Source: Paracoccaceae bacterium
GTDB lineage: Bacteria > Pseudomonadota > Alphaproteobacteria > Rhodobacterales > Rhodobacteraceae
DNA length: 39,762 bases
Direction: 5' to 3'
NCBI GenBank assembly: GCA_013373325.1
Contig: JABXIA010000362.1
Span: forward strand, 1-39,762
The notes beneath the pieces are model-generated. The model was not told the DNA's origin, did no database searches, and saw only the letters and a list, made by a program, of their open reading frames with translations. The position numbers and the translations under genes are program-made. Positions 18,074 through 25,693 of this stretch are shown here, in pieces. Each line of letters opens with the position of its first letter. The stretch's first letter is position 1.

Positions 18074-18751
18074 TCAGTGGCCCTTGGCAAACGGGGCCGC
18101 GCTGCCCCAAAGCTTCGCGACCCTGGCGTCCCGCCCGCAGGCTTGGCGGTAACGCTTGTAAGCTTCGGCCTGCCGTTTGGGGCCGAACCGCGTAAACACC
18201 AGGCTTTGACCCTTGTAATAGTCTTGGTGGTAGTCTTCCGCCTTATAGAACGTTCGGGATTCCAGAACCGGGGTAACGATGTTCTGCCCCAAGGCGTGCT
18301 GTGCTTCGGCCTTTACCTCTTTCGCCAGCGCTTCTTCTTCCGAGTTGGAGACAAAGATGGCGGTGCGGTAACTGTCCCCGCGGTCACAGAATTGGCCACC
18401 TGCGTCTGTCGGATCAACAGATCGGAAAAACAATTCCAGCAGCCGCTTGCGAGAGACTTTGGCGGGGTCGAATGCTATTTGTACGGCCTCATAATGCCCC
18501 GTCCCACCACGGGTAACGTCCTTATAAGTGGGGTTCTGCGTCTTGCCGCCGGTGTAGCCAGACACGGCTTCGATGACGCCCGGCACACTTTCGAAATCGC
18601 TTTCGACGCACCAGAAACAGCCGCCGGCAACGGTCAGAACTTCTGTTGCCTGAGCGCGCGCCGGGTTGCTGTGCGCGACAAGGCCGATGGCAATTAGACT
18701 GGTAAGTACAAAAGGTTTCAGTTTCTCCAGAATTCGCATTTCCGACTCCAT
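18074..18751 (-). CDS. msrA: Exported peptide-methionine (S)-S-oxide reductase MsrA
   Basis: MsrA reduces methionine-S-sulfoxide in oxidised proteins. The core begins TVAGGCFWCVESDFE with the catalytic Cys of GCFWC (residue 45), followed by VSGYTGGKTQNPTYKDVTRGGTGHYEAVQI and the SVDPTDAGGQFCDRGDSYRTAIF region. The N-terminus (LKPFVLTSLIAIGLVAHSNPARA) is a classical signal peptide with cleavage expected after ARA (about residue 33), so the enzyme should act in the periplasm rather than the cytoplasm. The start may be ATG 18751 or ATG 18739; the latter has GGAG about nine bases upstream. The gene stands alone, convergent with the sugar kinase and divergent from the aminotransferase gene. Confidence 0.93.
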   Translation of the reverse strand: MESEMRILEKLKPFVLTSLIAIGLVAHSNPARAQATEVLTVAGGCFWCVESDFESVPGVIEAVSGYTGGKTQNPTYKDVTRGGTGHYEAVQIAFDPAKVSRKRLLELFFRSVDPTDAGGQFCDRGDSYRTAIFVSNSEEEALAKEVKAEAQHALGQNIVTPVLESRTFYKAEDYHQDYYKGQSLVFTRFGPKRQAEAYKRYRQACGRDARVAKLWGSAAPFAKGH

Positions 18752-18887
18752 GCTGCCTTGCTGACAGCCTGCCGGCTGCAGAGGGTTCTCTCAACCCGGC
18801 AAGTCAGGATTTCACGGACTGGTGACAGCACGTTATCGTTTGGATTCCGGATCCAATCTTACTAACGTGCCGGCCAAGGAGGATCCC

Positions 18888-19796
18888 ATGAGCGAAAAAA
18901 TGAGCACCCATCAGGCTGAGGAAGATCAGCGCAACGAAGAGATTCTGATCTATCTGAATGGTGAAGTTGTACCCAAGACCGAGGCCAAGGTTAGTGTGTT
19001 TGACAGCGGGTTCATGCTGGGCGACGGCGTGTGGGAGGGGTTGCGGCTGTACAATGGCACCTGGGCGTTCATGGATGAGCATCTCGACCGGCTGTTTGAG
19101 GCTGCCAAGGCAATAGATCTGGACATCGGCCTGGACCGAAACGGTTTAAAAAATGCTTTGTTTGAGACGCAAAATGCCAATGGGATGACGACCGATGCCC
19201 ATGCCCGGCTGATGGTGACGCGCGGTGTGAAAACCCGGCCGTTTCAGCATCCTTCACTGTCGCGCCAGGGGCCGACGATGACAATTATCATGGAACATTC
19301 CCGCCCCAATCTGCCGCGCCCGATAAAGCTGGCAACGGTGCCGCATATCCGGGGGCTGCCTATGACACAGGATCCCAAGCTCAATTCGCATTCCAAGCTG
19401 AACTGCATCCTTGCCTGTATCGCGGCGGAGAAGGCCGGCGCAGATGAGGCGCTGATGCTGGACGTGAATGGCTTTGTGAATACCACAAACGCCTGCAACT
19501 TCTTCATCGTGCGCAAGGGGGAGGTTTGGACCTCTACCGGTGATTACTGCATGAATGGAATTACCCGCCAGAAAGTGATCGACCTCTGCCGCGAAAACGG
19601 CATCCCGATCTACGAGAGAAATTACTCTCTGGTAGACACTTATGGCGCGGACGAGGCCTTCCTCACCGGGACCTTTGGTGCGCAAACCCCAGTAGGCAGC
19701 ATCGATGGCCGCCAAATCGGCGAGGGGCAAATGGGTCCGGTGACAGAGCGCATCCGCGGCCTCTACAAAGCGCTGATCGGGAAGGAGTGCGCCTGA
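18888..19796 (+). CDS. Class IV PLP-dependent aminotransferase (branched-chain/D-amino-acid type)
   Basis: This protein of about 302 aa has the fold-type IV aminotransferase pattern: YLNGEVVPKTEAKVSVFDSGFMLGDGVWEGLRLYNG at the N-terminus, the catalytic lysine region NSHSKLNCILACIAAEKAGADEALMLD, and the cofactor-binding NTTNACNFFIV and GITRQKVIDLC. It transfers amino groups between a branched-chain or similar amino acid and 2-oxoglutarate; the exact substrate is not readable from sequence. The frame is open to an ATG at 18822, but ATG 18888 has AAGGAGG five bases upstream and matches homologue length. It overlaps the next gene as TGATG, so the two are translationally coupled. A 6-bp inverted repeat TTGGAT-TCCGG-ATCCAA lies 32 bp before the start. 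Confidence 0.88.
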   Translation: MSEKMSTHQAEEDQRNEEILIYLNGEVVPKTEAKVSVFDSGFMLGDGVWEGLRLYNGTWAFMDEHLDRLFEAAKAIDLDIGLDRNGLKNALFETQNANGMTTDAHARLMVTRGVKTRPFQHPSLSRQGPTMTIIMEHSRPNLPRPIKLATVPHIRGLPMTQDPKLNSHSKLNCILACIAAEKAGADEALMLDVNGFVNTTNACNFFIVRKGEVWTSTGDYCMNGITRQKVIDLCRENGIPIYERNYSLVDTYGADEAFLTGTFGAQTPVGSIDGRQIGEGQMGPVTERIRGLYKALIGKECA

Positions 19797-20509
19797 TGCG
19801 GATTGCCATGTGGTCGGGGCCCCGGAACCTCTCGACGGCAATGATGTATGCCTTTGGCAACCGCGGCGATTGCGCCGTAGTGGATGAGCCGTTTTACGCC
19901 GCCTATCTGGCGATGACCGGGCTCGATCACCCGATGCGTGCGGATATTTTGGAAAGTCAGCCGCAGGATCCCGAGACCGTCGCGAAAGCGCTGCTGGGAC
20001 CGGTGCCGGCAGCCAAGCCGTTTTTTTATCAGAAGCATATGACCCAGCATATGATCCCGGGCGTGCCGCAGGAATGGATGCGGGAAGTCACGAATGTCTT
20101 TCTTATCCGGCACCCGGCCCGGGTAATTGCCTCTTATGCGGCGAAGCGGGAGAACCCTACGCTCGAGGACATCGGTTTCCGGCAGCAGGCTGAGCTGTTC
20201 GAATTGGTGCGCGGCTGGGGGCAGAAGCCTGTTGTTGTGGACAGCCACGACATACGCGAGAATCCGGCAGCCAGGCTGGAACAGCTTTGCGAGGTGATCG
20301 GCATGCCCTTTTCGCCGAAGATGCTGAGTTGGCCAAAAGGCGGGCACAAAGACGATGGAGTCTGGGCCCCGCATTGGTACGGGGCGGTATGGAACTCGAC
20401 CGGTTTTGCCGGACCGGAAGGCGCACTGCCAGAAGTGCCAGAGGCCCTAGCCCCTGTTTTGGACGCGGCCATGCCACTTTATGAAGAGATGAAGGCCGAA
20501 AAAATATAA
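19796..20509 (+). CDS. Sulfotransferase-like P-loop protein coupled to the aminotransferase
   Basis: This protein of about 237 aa begins MRIAMWSGPRNLSTAMMYAFGNR. The GPRNLSTA loop resembles the 5'-phosphosulfate-binding loop of PAPS sulfotransferases, and VFLIRHPARVIASYAA resembles their 3'-phosphate-binding motif. The family is often mislabelled branched-chain aminotransferase-like because it is found beside or fused to such enzymes; here the aminotransferase is the separate upstream gene. The acceptor is unknown. A GTG at 19787 in frame is possible, but ATG 19796 has GAAGGAG eight bases upstream and forms a TGATG overlap. The gene ends in front of a strong terminator hairpin at 20514. Confidence 0.78.
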   Translation: MRIAMWSGPRNLSTAMMYAFGNRGDCAVVDEPFYAAYLAMTGLDHPMRADILESQPQDPETVAKALLGPVPAAKPFFYQKHMTQHMIPGVPQEWMREVTNVFLIRHPARVIASYAAKRENPTLEDIGFRQQAELFELVRGWGQKPVVVDSHDIRENPAARLEQLCEVIGMPFSPKMLSWPKGGHKDDGVWAPHWYGAVWNSTGFAGPEGALPEVPEALAPVLDAAMPLYEEMKAEKI

Positions 20510-20513
20510 GGAT

Positions 20514-20542
20514 AAAGGGTTCTGAACAAATCAGAACCCTTT
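20514..20542. terminator. Hairpin terminator between convergent genes
   Basis: AAAGGGTTCTGA-ACAAA-TCAGAACCCTTT is a perfect 12-bp stem with a 5-base loop, 5 bp after the sulfotransferase-like gene stop and 7 bp before the stop of the interrupted lipoprotein gene on the other strand. T-rich sequence follows on the plus strand and A/T-rich sequence on the minus strand, so it can work in both directions. Confidence 0.85.
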
Positions 20543-20548
20543 CGGTTA

Positions 20549-20703
20549 TTAGCTTTTTGGTGGGCGGCAGGTGTACCAGATGCTGGTGGCTGCGCGCTCA
20601 GTGCCATCGGCCAGAGTCGCCGTCGAGGCTTTCGCGGGCTTCTTGGTAAAGGCTTGGGCTTTACCCGTGTGTTGAGAACAGTATCGCGCCACGCGATTTC
20701 TCA
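20549..20703 (-). pseudogene. 3' part of a small lipoprotein gene split by IS66
   Basis: This is the C-terminal half of a small secreted protein (about 50 codons, ending ERAATSIWYTCRPPKS, with two cysteines). Reading upstream on the minus strand it runs into the left end of the IS66 element at 20704. Removing the element and one copy of the 8-bp duplication joins it in frame to the lipoprotein N-terminus at 23189-23408, giving a 124-aa reading frame without stops. I do not recognise the family. An open frame extends a little into the element and could be read from there, but it would lack the signal sequence. Confidence 0.85.
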
Positions 20704-20717
20704 GTAACCGGCGTCTG
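20696..20717. repeat. Left end of IS66: target duplication plus inverted repeat
   Basis: ATTTCTCA (20696-20703) is the 8-bp target duplication. The element begins GTAACCGGCGTCTG (20704-20717), which matches the right end in inverted orientation with one mismatch in 14 (GTAAC versus GTAAG). Confidence 0.92.
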
Positions 20718-20788
20718 CGCCCCACGTTGTAGCGCCTATCCGGTGCTGCGAGATCTTGCACAACTCATAGTGGGGAGTGCGTTTCGCA

Positions 20789-21199
20789 ATGTGCGCTACA
20801 AATTCGTTTCTAATTTCGTTGGGTGTCGAGATCTACGCGTCGGGTCACCGGCGCTGGCCGGATGAAGCCAAGGCCCGGGCGGTGGCGGATACGCTCGAAC
20901 CGGGCGCGACTGTGAATGGCGTGGCTGCGCGGTATGGTGTCTTAGCGAACCAGCTGTCGGCTTGGCGCCGTCTGGCGAAGCAGGGGAAGCTGGTGTTGCC
21001 AGCAGCGAAGCCGAACGAACCGGTCTTCGCCCCGTTGGTGATCTGCGACGCGCCGGAGGTGCCGCCGGAGCCGGACATTGCGGCATCGGAAGAGGTGATC
21101 CGGATCGTCTCGGGCGAAGTTAGGATCGAGCTGGCGCCCGGCACGCCCGCAATCCGGATCGCAGAGATCGTGCATGCGCTCGGGGCCACGCCATGCTGA
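20789..21199 (+). CDS. tnpA: IS66 accessory protein TnpA (Orf1)
   Basis: This small IS66 protein has a helix-turn-helix of the transposase-8 type: GHRRWPDEAKARAVADTLEPGATVNGVAARYGVLANQLSAWRRLAKQGKL. That is the usual N-terminal DNA-binding part of IS66 Orf1. It is required with TnpB for efficient transposition in characterised IS66 elements. The frame opens at GTG 20777, but the GGGGAG upstream is placed better for ATG 20789; the choice is uncertain. It overlaps tnpB by 7 bp. Confidence 0.9.
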   Translation: MCATNSFLISLGVEIYASGHRRWPDEAKARAVADTLEPGATVNGVAARYGVLANQLSAWRRLAKQGKLVLPAAKPNEPVFAPLVICDAPEVPPEPDIAASEEVIRIVSGEVRIELAPGTPAIRIAEIVHALGATPC

Positions 21200-21546
21200 T
21201 GCCCTCGCAGGGCGTCCGGATACTGGTGGCGACAAAGCCGGTGGATTTCCGCAAAGGCCATGACGGCCTGGCAGCGCTCGTACAGTCAGCGCTGGCGGAA
21301 GATCCGTTCACGGGTACGGTCTTCGTGTTCCGCGCCAAACGGGCGGACAGGATGAAGATCCTGTTCTGGGACGGCAGCGGGCTTGTCATGGCATACAAAC
21401 GGCTGGAGGAAAGCACGTTCACCTGGCCCGCGATCCGCGACGGGGCGATGACCTTGAACCGTGCCCAATTCGAAGCGCTGTTTGCCGGGCTGGACTGGCG
21501 GCGGGTGCGGTCCCTGGAAGCGCGCCGCCCGGCTGTGGCAGAGTGA
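21193..21546 (+). CDS. tnpB: IS66 accessory protein TnpB (Orf2)
   Basis: This 117-aa protein contains the IS66 Orf2 hallmark: VRILVATKPVDFRKGHDGLAALVQ, then VFVFRAKRADRMKILFWDGSGLVMAYKRLE and the end region FTWPAIRDGAMTLNRAQFEALFAGLDW. The length is normal. It starts inside the tnpA end (ATGCTGATG), consistent with coupling. A 54-bp gap separates it from tnpC. It has no known enzymatic activity; it is needed together with TnpA for transposition in this family. Confidence 0.95.
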   Translation: MLMPSQGVRILVATKPVDFRKGHDGLAALVQSALAEDPFTGTVFVFRAKRADRMKILFWDGSGLVMAYKRLEESTFTWPAIRDGAMTLNRAQFEALFAGLDWRRVRSLEARRPAVAE

Positions 21547-21600
21547 CTCGGGCTGCGGAAAGCCTGCTCCCAGAGGGGCAGATCAGGGTATGGTCCAGCC

Positions 21601-23151
21601 ATGTCCAGCGCCCCGCCCATCGACCTCTCGGCCATTCCAGAAGACCAGCGTGACGCTGTTCTGGCAGTGCTGCGCGAGCGGGATGTGCTGCGGGAGGCCA
21701 ACAAACGCCTGGAGCATCTCGTCGCCGAGCTGAACCAGGCCGTGCATGGCAAGCGGTCGGAGAGGCTGAGCGAGGACGAGCGGCAGCTGGCCTTCGAGGA
21801 ACTGGAAGCCGCAGTCGCCGAGGTTGAGACCCAGCAGGACGAACAGGCTCCGCCACAAGCGTCCCCGCGCCGGGCGGTCCGGCGCAACCGTGGCAATCTG
21901 CCCAAGGACCTGCCGCGGATCGAGAAGGTGATCGAACCGGCCAGCCTGGACTGCCCATGCGGGTGCGGCGAGATGCACCGGATTGGCGAGGATCGTACCG
22001 AGCGGCTGGATATTATTCCCGCGCAGCTCCGCGTCGTCGTCACTGTCCGGCCCAAGTATGCCTGCCGCGCCTGCGCAGAGGGCGTCACCCAGGCACCAGC
22101 CCCCGCGCATCTGATCGAGGGCGGTCTGCCGACTGAGGGCGCCATCGCGCATGTGCTGGTCAGCAAGTTCTCGGATCACCTGCCGTTATACCGCCAGAGC
22201 CAGATCCTGGCCCGGTCCGGGATCGACATTCACCGCAGCACGCTCGCCGATTGGGTTGGCACCGCTGCCTTCCACCTCGGCCCGGTGGTCGACCGGCTCG
22301 CCGAGCACCTGAAAGGGTCAGGCAAGCTGTTCATGGACGAGACCACGGCGCCGGTCCTGGACCCGGGCCGCGGCCGGACAAAGACCGGGTATCTTTGGGC
22401 GCTGGCCCGGGACGACCGCGGATGGGGCGGCGATGACCCGCCCGGCGTGGTCTTCACCTATGCTCCCGGCCGCGCCGGGCAGAACGCGGAACCGATCCTG
22501 CAGGGCTTCAATGGCATCCTGCAGCTGGACGGCTATACCGGCTACAACCGGCTGACGCGCCCCTCGCGGAAAGGCGGCGCGCCGGTCACCGTCGCGCATT
22601 GCTGGGCGCATGCCCGCAGGAAGCTGAAGGAGGTCTTCGACCGCGACGGCTCGGAGATCGCCGCCGAGGGACTGCGCCAGATTGCGGAGCTCTACCGCAT
22701 CGAGGGTGAGATCCGCGGCATGGGCTCTGGCCAGCGGCTGTCGGCCCGGCAGGCCCGCACCGCGCCGCTGGTCGCCGAGTTCGGAGAATGGCTGCAAAGC
22801 CAGCGCCGCCGGATCTCCTCAAAGTCGCGTTTCGGAGAAAAGCTGGCTTACATCCACCGGCAGTGGGACGGGCTGCAGACCTTCCTCCGCGACGGCCGCG
22901 TCGAGATCGACTCCAATGCTGTCGAGAACCTGATCCGCCCTATCGCCCTGACGAGAAAGAACGCTCTCTTCGCCGGTCATGATGAAGGCGGTTGTGCCTG
23001 GGGCCGTATCGCTTCGCTCATCGCCACAGCAAAGATCAACGGCGCCGAGCCCTTCGCCTACCTCAAGGCCACCCTCGAAGCCATCGCTGCAGGTCACCCT
23101 GCCAGTCGGCTCGACGAACTTCTCCCCTGGAACTTCCCACCGTCAAGTTGA
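21601..23151 (+). CDS. tnpC: IS66 transposase TnpC
   Basis: The 516-aa DDE transposase has an N-terminal leucine-rich coiled segment (LRERDVLREANKRLEHLVAELNQAVHGKRSERL), the zinc-finger-like region CPCGCGEMHRIGEDRTERL...YACRACAEGVTQAPAP, and the catalytic core. The core shows first Asp in KLFMDETTAPVLDPG, second Asp in LQLDGYTGYNRL, and Glu in DSNAVENLIRPIALTRKNALFAGHDEGG, followed by the IS66 C-terminal segment PFAYLKATLEAIAAGHPASRLDELLPW. No frameshift or stop is seen, so it is probably functional. The stop is 29 bp from the right end of the element. Confidence 0.96.
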   Translation: MSSAPPIDLSAIPEDQRDAVLAVLRERDVLREANKRLEHLVAELNQAVHGKRSERLSEDERQLAFEELEAAVAEVETQQDEQAPPQASPRRAVRRNRGNLPKDLPRIEKVIEPASLDCPCGCGEMHRIGEDRTERLDIIPAQLRVVVTVRPKYACRACAEGVTQAPAPAHLIEGGLPTEGAIAHVLVSKFSDHLPLYRQSQILARSGIDIHRSTLADWVGTAAFHLGPVVDRLAEHLKGSGKLFMDETTAPVLDPGRGRTKTGYLWALARDDRGWGGDDPPGVVFTYAPGRAGQNAEPILQGFNGILQLDGYTGYNRLTRPSRKGGAPVTVAHCWAHARRKLKEVFDRDGSEIAAEGLRQIAELYRIEGEIRGMGSGQRLSARQARTAPLVAEFGEWLQSQRRRISSKSRFGEKLAYIHRQWDGLQTFLRDGRVEIDSNAVENLIRPIALTRKNALFAGHDEGGCAWGRIASLIATAKINGAEPFAYLKATLEAIAAGHPASRLDELLPWNFPPSS

Positions 23152-23166
23152 AAGCCCGGTGCCCTC

Positions 23167-23188
23167 CAGACGCCGCTTACATTTCTCA
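23167..23188. repeat. Right end of IS66: inverted repeat plus target duplication
   Basis: CAGACGCCGCTTAC (23167-23180) is the inverted counterpart of the left end, and ATTTCTCA (23181-23188) is the second copy of the target duplication. Confidence 0.92.
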
Positions 23189-23408
23189 CGGTGCCTTCTG
23201 AAACTTCATTTGGGAAGAAAACGATCAGCATTGAGGAATAATATCCAAAGGATTCGATAGGGAATACCAAATGCAAACCCCGCTGATCGGCTGGTGCTGG
23301 GAAAATGTGCTGGATCAGGGATTGACGGCGATCGGCTGCAGCTTGTGGGTCAACTGAACAAGCAGACAATGCAGCTGTGATGAGAAACCCAATAAAAATG
23401 CGCTTCAT
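23181..23408 (-). pseudogene. 5' part of a small lipoprotein gene split by IS66
   Basis: From ATG 23408 on the minus strand the protein reads MKRIFIGFLITAALSACSVD. This is a lipoprotein signal peptide with lipobox LSAC and the lipidated Cys at residue 17. About 59 further residues follow before the IS66 end, including LVFPIESFGYYSSMLIVFFPNEVSEGTVRN. The frame continues correctly into the fragment at 20549-20703 once the element is removed (124 aa in all). As it stands, translation would run into the element and stop at 23094, giving a hybrid tail. The function is unknown. The 88 bp upstream (23409-23496) hold no gene, only a presumed promoter region. The ribosome site is weak. Confidence 0.83.
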
Positions 23409-23496
23409 ATATAGTTCTACCTTGAGATGATGTGTGTGAAGGATCTGAACTATAAATACAGAGAATTTCAAAAGACAATCTAAACTTATCAAATAT

Positions 23497-23781
23497 TTAG
23501 CCGATTAGCTTTCCCAGTTTCATTGCCGTTCCCATATCGCCAGAGATCTTGAGCTTGCCCATCATAACCCCGGTCATCGGGTTCAGTTTCCCGGTCAGCA
23601 GTTTCACCAGATTGTCCTGGCTGATGGTGATGGTGCAGTCGGTTTCGCGGTCGGTTGTACTTGCTCCGCCATCGGCGAGGATCACCGCGCCTTCGGTGCC
23701 GCAATCGAATTTGAGCGATCCCTCAAAGCTTTTGCCCTGCAGGGCCTGATCAATGCGGGTTGCGATCTCCTGAAGCGACAC
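23497..23781 (-). CDS. SCP2 sterol-carrier-like domain protein
   Basis: This 94-aa protein consists of one SCP2 domain, a small hydrophobic-ligand-binding fold: LKFDCGTEGAVILADGG, CTITISQDNLVKLLTGKLNPMTGVMMGKLKISGDMGTAMKLGKLI. The GKLNPMTGVMMGKLKISGD stretch is the most recognisable family block. In bacteria such free-standing domains probably bind lipids or acyl-CoA, but the ligand here is not known. It stands upstream of the split lipoprotein gene on the same strand and 93 bp downstream of the DUF1810 gene. Confidence 0.88.
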   Translation of the reverse strand: MSLQEIATRIDQALQGKSFEGSLKFDCGTEGAVILADGGASTTDRETDCTITISQDNLVKLLTGKLNPMTGVMMGKLKISGDMGTAMKLGKLIG

Positions 23782-23874
23782 CTGACTTCCTCCCTTTTGG
23801 CCTGCCCATAGGCCTAGGCAGCAGGACCAGTTCGGGCAAGCCTAACCAAGGGGCAGCTCCAAAAGGCTGAAGCG

Positions 23875-24333
23875 CTAGGCGATGGCTTGCATGGTTACAT
23901 CACAGGGAGTTGCGGCAAAAAAGACCGCCAGGACCTCGGCAAAGGCTTCGGGTGCATCCGGCACCGCCGCAAAGAGAGTCATGGAGGAGCGCAGTTTCTT
24001 GGCATCAGTTGAGCCAAAAATCTCTTCGGCGCTTTTGTCCTTGTGGGACAGAACCAGCCGGCTCACCTCTTCCAGACGCGCGCGCAATACTTCATGACCC
24101 AGATAGGCCTTGGCTTCGGCCAGATCTTCGATCCCGTAAAGCTGCGCCATATGGGACCGGCCAAGTTCAGCCAGCTGAGGAAAAACGAACCACATCCAGT
24201 GACTCGTCTTCTGACCTGCAGAGAGTTCGCTCAGGACAGCCGTCCAGACGGTGTCCTGAGCTTCGACGAACATATCCAGCTCTTCCGCGAAGTCGTCCTC
24301 GAACTCGCCGTCTATGTCGTCGTGGCCACTCAC
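23875..24333 (-). CDS. DUF1810 family protein
   Basis: This 152-aa protein matches the DUF1810 pattern: [69 protein letters not shown] and the end DVTMQAIA. Family homologues are small cytosolic proteins of unknown activity. The N-terminus here has an acidic extension ([16 protein letters not shown]). It starts with GTG overlapping the argG stop as GTGA, so it is probably translated from the argG mRNA. Confidence 0.85.
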   Translation of the reverse strand: MSGHDDIDGEFEDDFAEELDMFVEAQDTVWTAVLSELSAGQKTSHWMWFVFPQLAELGRSHMAQLYGIEDLAEAKAYLGHEVLRARLEEVSRLVLSHKDKSAEEIFGSTDAKKLRSSMTLFAAVPDAPEAFAEVLAVFFAATPCDVTMQAIA

Positions 24334-25556
24334 TTCTTGATGCGGCGTTCGCGGGCGGCCAGCAGTTTGAGACGCAGGGCGTTGAGCTGAATGAAACCTG
24401 CGGCATCCTTCTGATCGTAAGCGCCGGCGTCTTCCTCAAAGGTCACATGTGCCTCGGAGTAGAGCGAGTTTTCGGACCAGCGGCCAACGGTGTTCGCTGA
24501 GCCTTTGTAAAGCTTCACGCGGACGGTGCCGGAGACATGTTTCTGGCTTGCGTCGATGGCAGCCTGCAGCATCTCACGCTCGGGGCTGTACCAGAAGCCG
24601 TTGTAGATCAGCTCCGCGTATTGCGGCATCAGCTGGTCCTTCAGGTGCATTGCACCGCGGTCCATTGTGATGGATTCGATGCCGCGGTGGGCTTCCAGCA
24701 TGATGGTGCCGCCCGGAGTCTCATAGATGCCGCGCGACTTCATGCCGACAAAGCGGCCTTCGACCAGATCGAGACGGCCGATACCGTGCTTGCGGCCGTA
24801 TTCGTTCAGTGTTGTCAGGATCGCTGCCGGGCTCATGGCTTCGCCGTTGATGGCAACCGGATCACCTTTTTCGAAGGTGATTTCAATGAATTCCGGTGTG
24901 TCCGGTGCGTCCTCGGGGTGGACGGTGCGCTGGTAGACGTAATCGGGCGCCATTTCCGCCGGATCCTCCAGCACTTTGCCCTCAGAAGAGGTGTGCAGCA
25001 GGTTTGCGTCGACCGAGAAGGGGGCCTCGCCGCGCTTATCTTTAGCGATCGGGATCTGGTGCGCCTCGGCAAATTCCAGCAGCTTGGTGCGCGAAGACAG
25101 GTCCCACTCGCGCCAGGGTGCGATCACCTTGATGTCGGGGTTCAGCGCATAAGCCGCCAATTCAAACCGGACCTGGTCGTTGCCTTTGCCGGTGGCGCCG
25201 TGGGAAACCGCATCTGCGCCGGTAGCTTCTGCAATCTCAACCAGGCGCTTAGAAATCAGCGGGCGTGCAATGGATGTGCCCAGCAGGTACAGGCCTTCGT
25301 AGACCGCGTTGGCGCGGAACATCGGGAACACGAAGTCGCGGACAAATTCCTCGCGCACATCTTCAATGAAGATGTTTTCCGGCTTGATGCCCAGCATTTC
25401 CGCCTTCTTGCGGGCAGGTTCCAGCTCTTCACCCTGGCCGAGATCGGCGGTGAATGTGACAACTTCGCAGCCGTATTCGGTCTGCAGCCATTTCAGGATG
25501 ATCGAGGTGTCGAGGCCGCCGGAATAGGCGAGCACAACTTTCTTGGGCGCGGACAT
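24330..25556 (-). CDS. argG: Argininosuccinate synthase
   Basis: ArgG condenses citrulline and aspartate with ATP to argininosuccinate in arginine synthesis. The 408-aa protein begins [25 protein letters not shown] with the ATP-pyrophosphatase P-loop SGGLDTS (12-18). It then shows [42 protein letters not shown] and [26 protein letters not shown]. The size is normal. The ATG at 25556 follows GAGAGGGAATTCC. No other arg genes are adjacent. The DUF1810 gene overlaps its 3' end. A 137-bp gap separates it from the divergent membrane-protein gene. Confidence 0.97.
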   Translation of the reverse strand: MSAPKKVVLAYSGGLDTSIILKWLQTEYGCEVVTFTADLGQGEELEPARKKAEMLGIKPENIFIEDVREEFVRDFVFPMFRANAVYEGLYLLGTSIARPLISKRLVEIAEATGADAVSHGATGKGNDQVRFELAAYALNPDIKVIAPWREWDLSSRTKLLEFAEAHQIPIAKDKRGEAPFSVDANLLHTSSEGKVLEDPAEMAPDYVYQRTVHPEDAPDTPEFIEITFEKGDPVAINGEAMSPAAILTTLNEYGRKHGIGRLDLVEGRFVGMKSRGIYETPGGTIMLEAHRGIESITMDRGAMHLKDQLMPQYAELIYNGFWYSPEREMLQAAIDASQKHVSGTVRVKLYKGSANTVGRWSENSLYSEAHVTFEEDAGAYDQKDAAGFIQLNALRLKLLAARERRIKK

Positions 25557-25693
25557 GGAATTCCCTCTCAGGTCAGAACGCCTGCGGCGTATCGGGTTTT
25601 GGCCGCAAGGGCAAGGTTTTCCGGGGTTTCACACCAGGCCTGCTGCAACTAAGGTCCGCGCCTGACGCGATTTTCAAACCGGAGCGGATTTTC

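Larger units (their letters stand above)
20704..23180 (+). mobile_element. Complete IS66-family insertion sequence
   Basis: The 2477-bp element is bounded by GTAA...TTAC inverted ends and by perfect 8-bp direct repeats ATTTCTCA, the duplication length typical of IS66. It carries the three standard genes tnpA, tnpB and tnpC in the same orientation, all intact, so it may still be active. It is inserted in a minus-strand lipoprotein gene. The intact ends, exact duplication and undecayed host gene halves suggest a recent insertion. Confidence 0.96.

Noticed and set aside
23782-23874. Possible CRISPR or repeat array between the SCP2 and DUF1810 genes
   Set aside because: Only short GC palindromes such as TAGGCCTA are present. 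There are no repeated units.
24537-25652. 371-codon plus-strand frame opposite argG
   Set aside because: argG is certain. The frame mirrors its codons and shows no domain.
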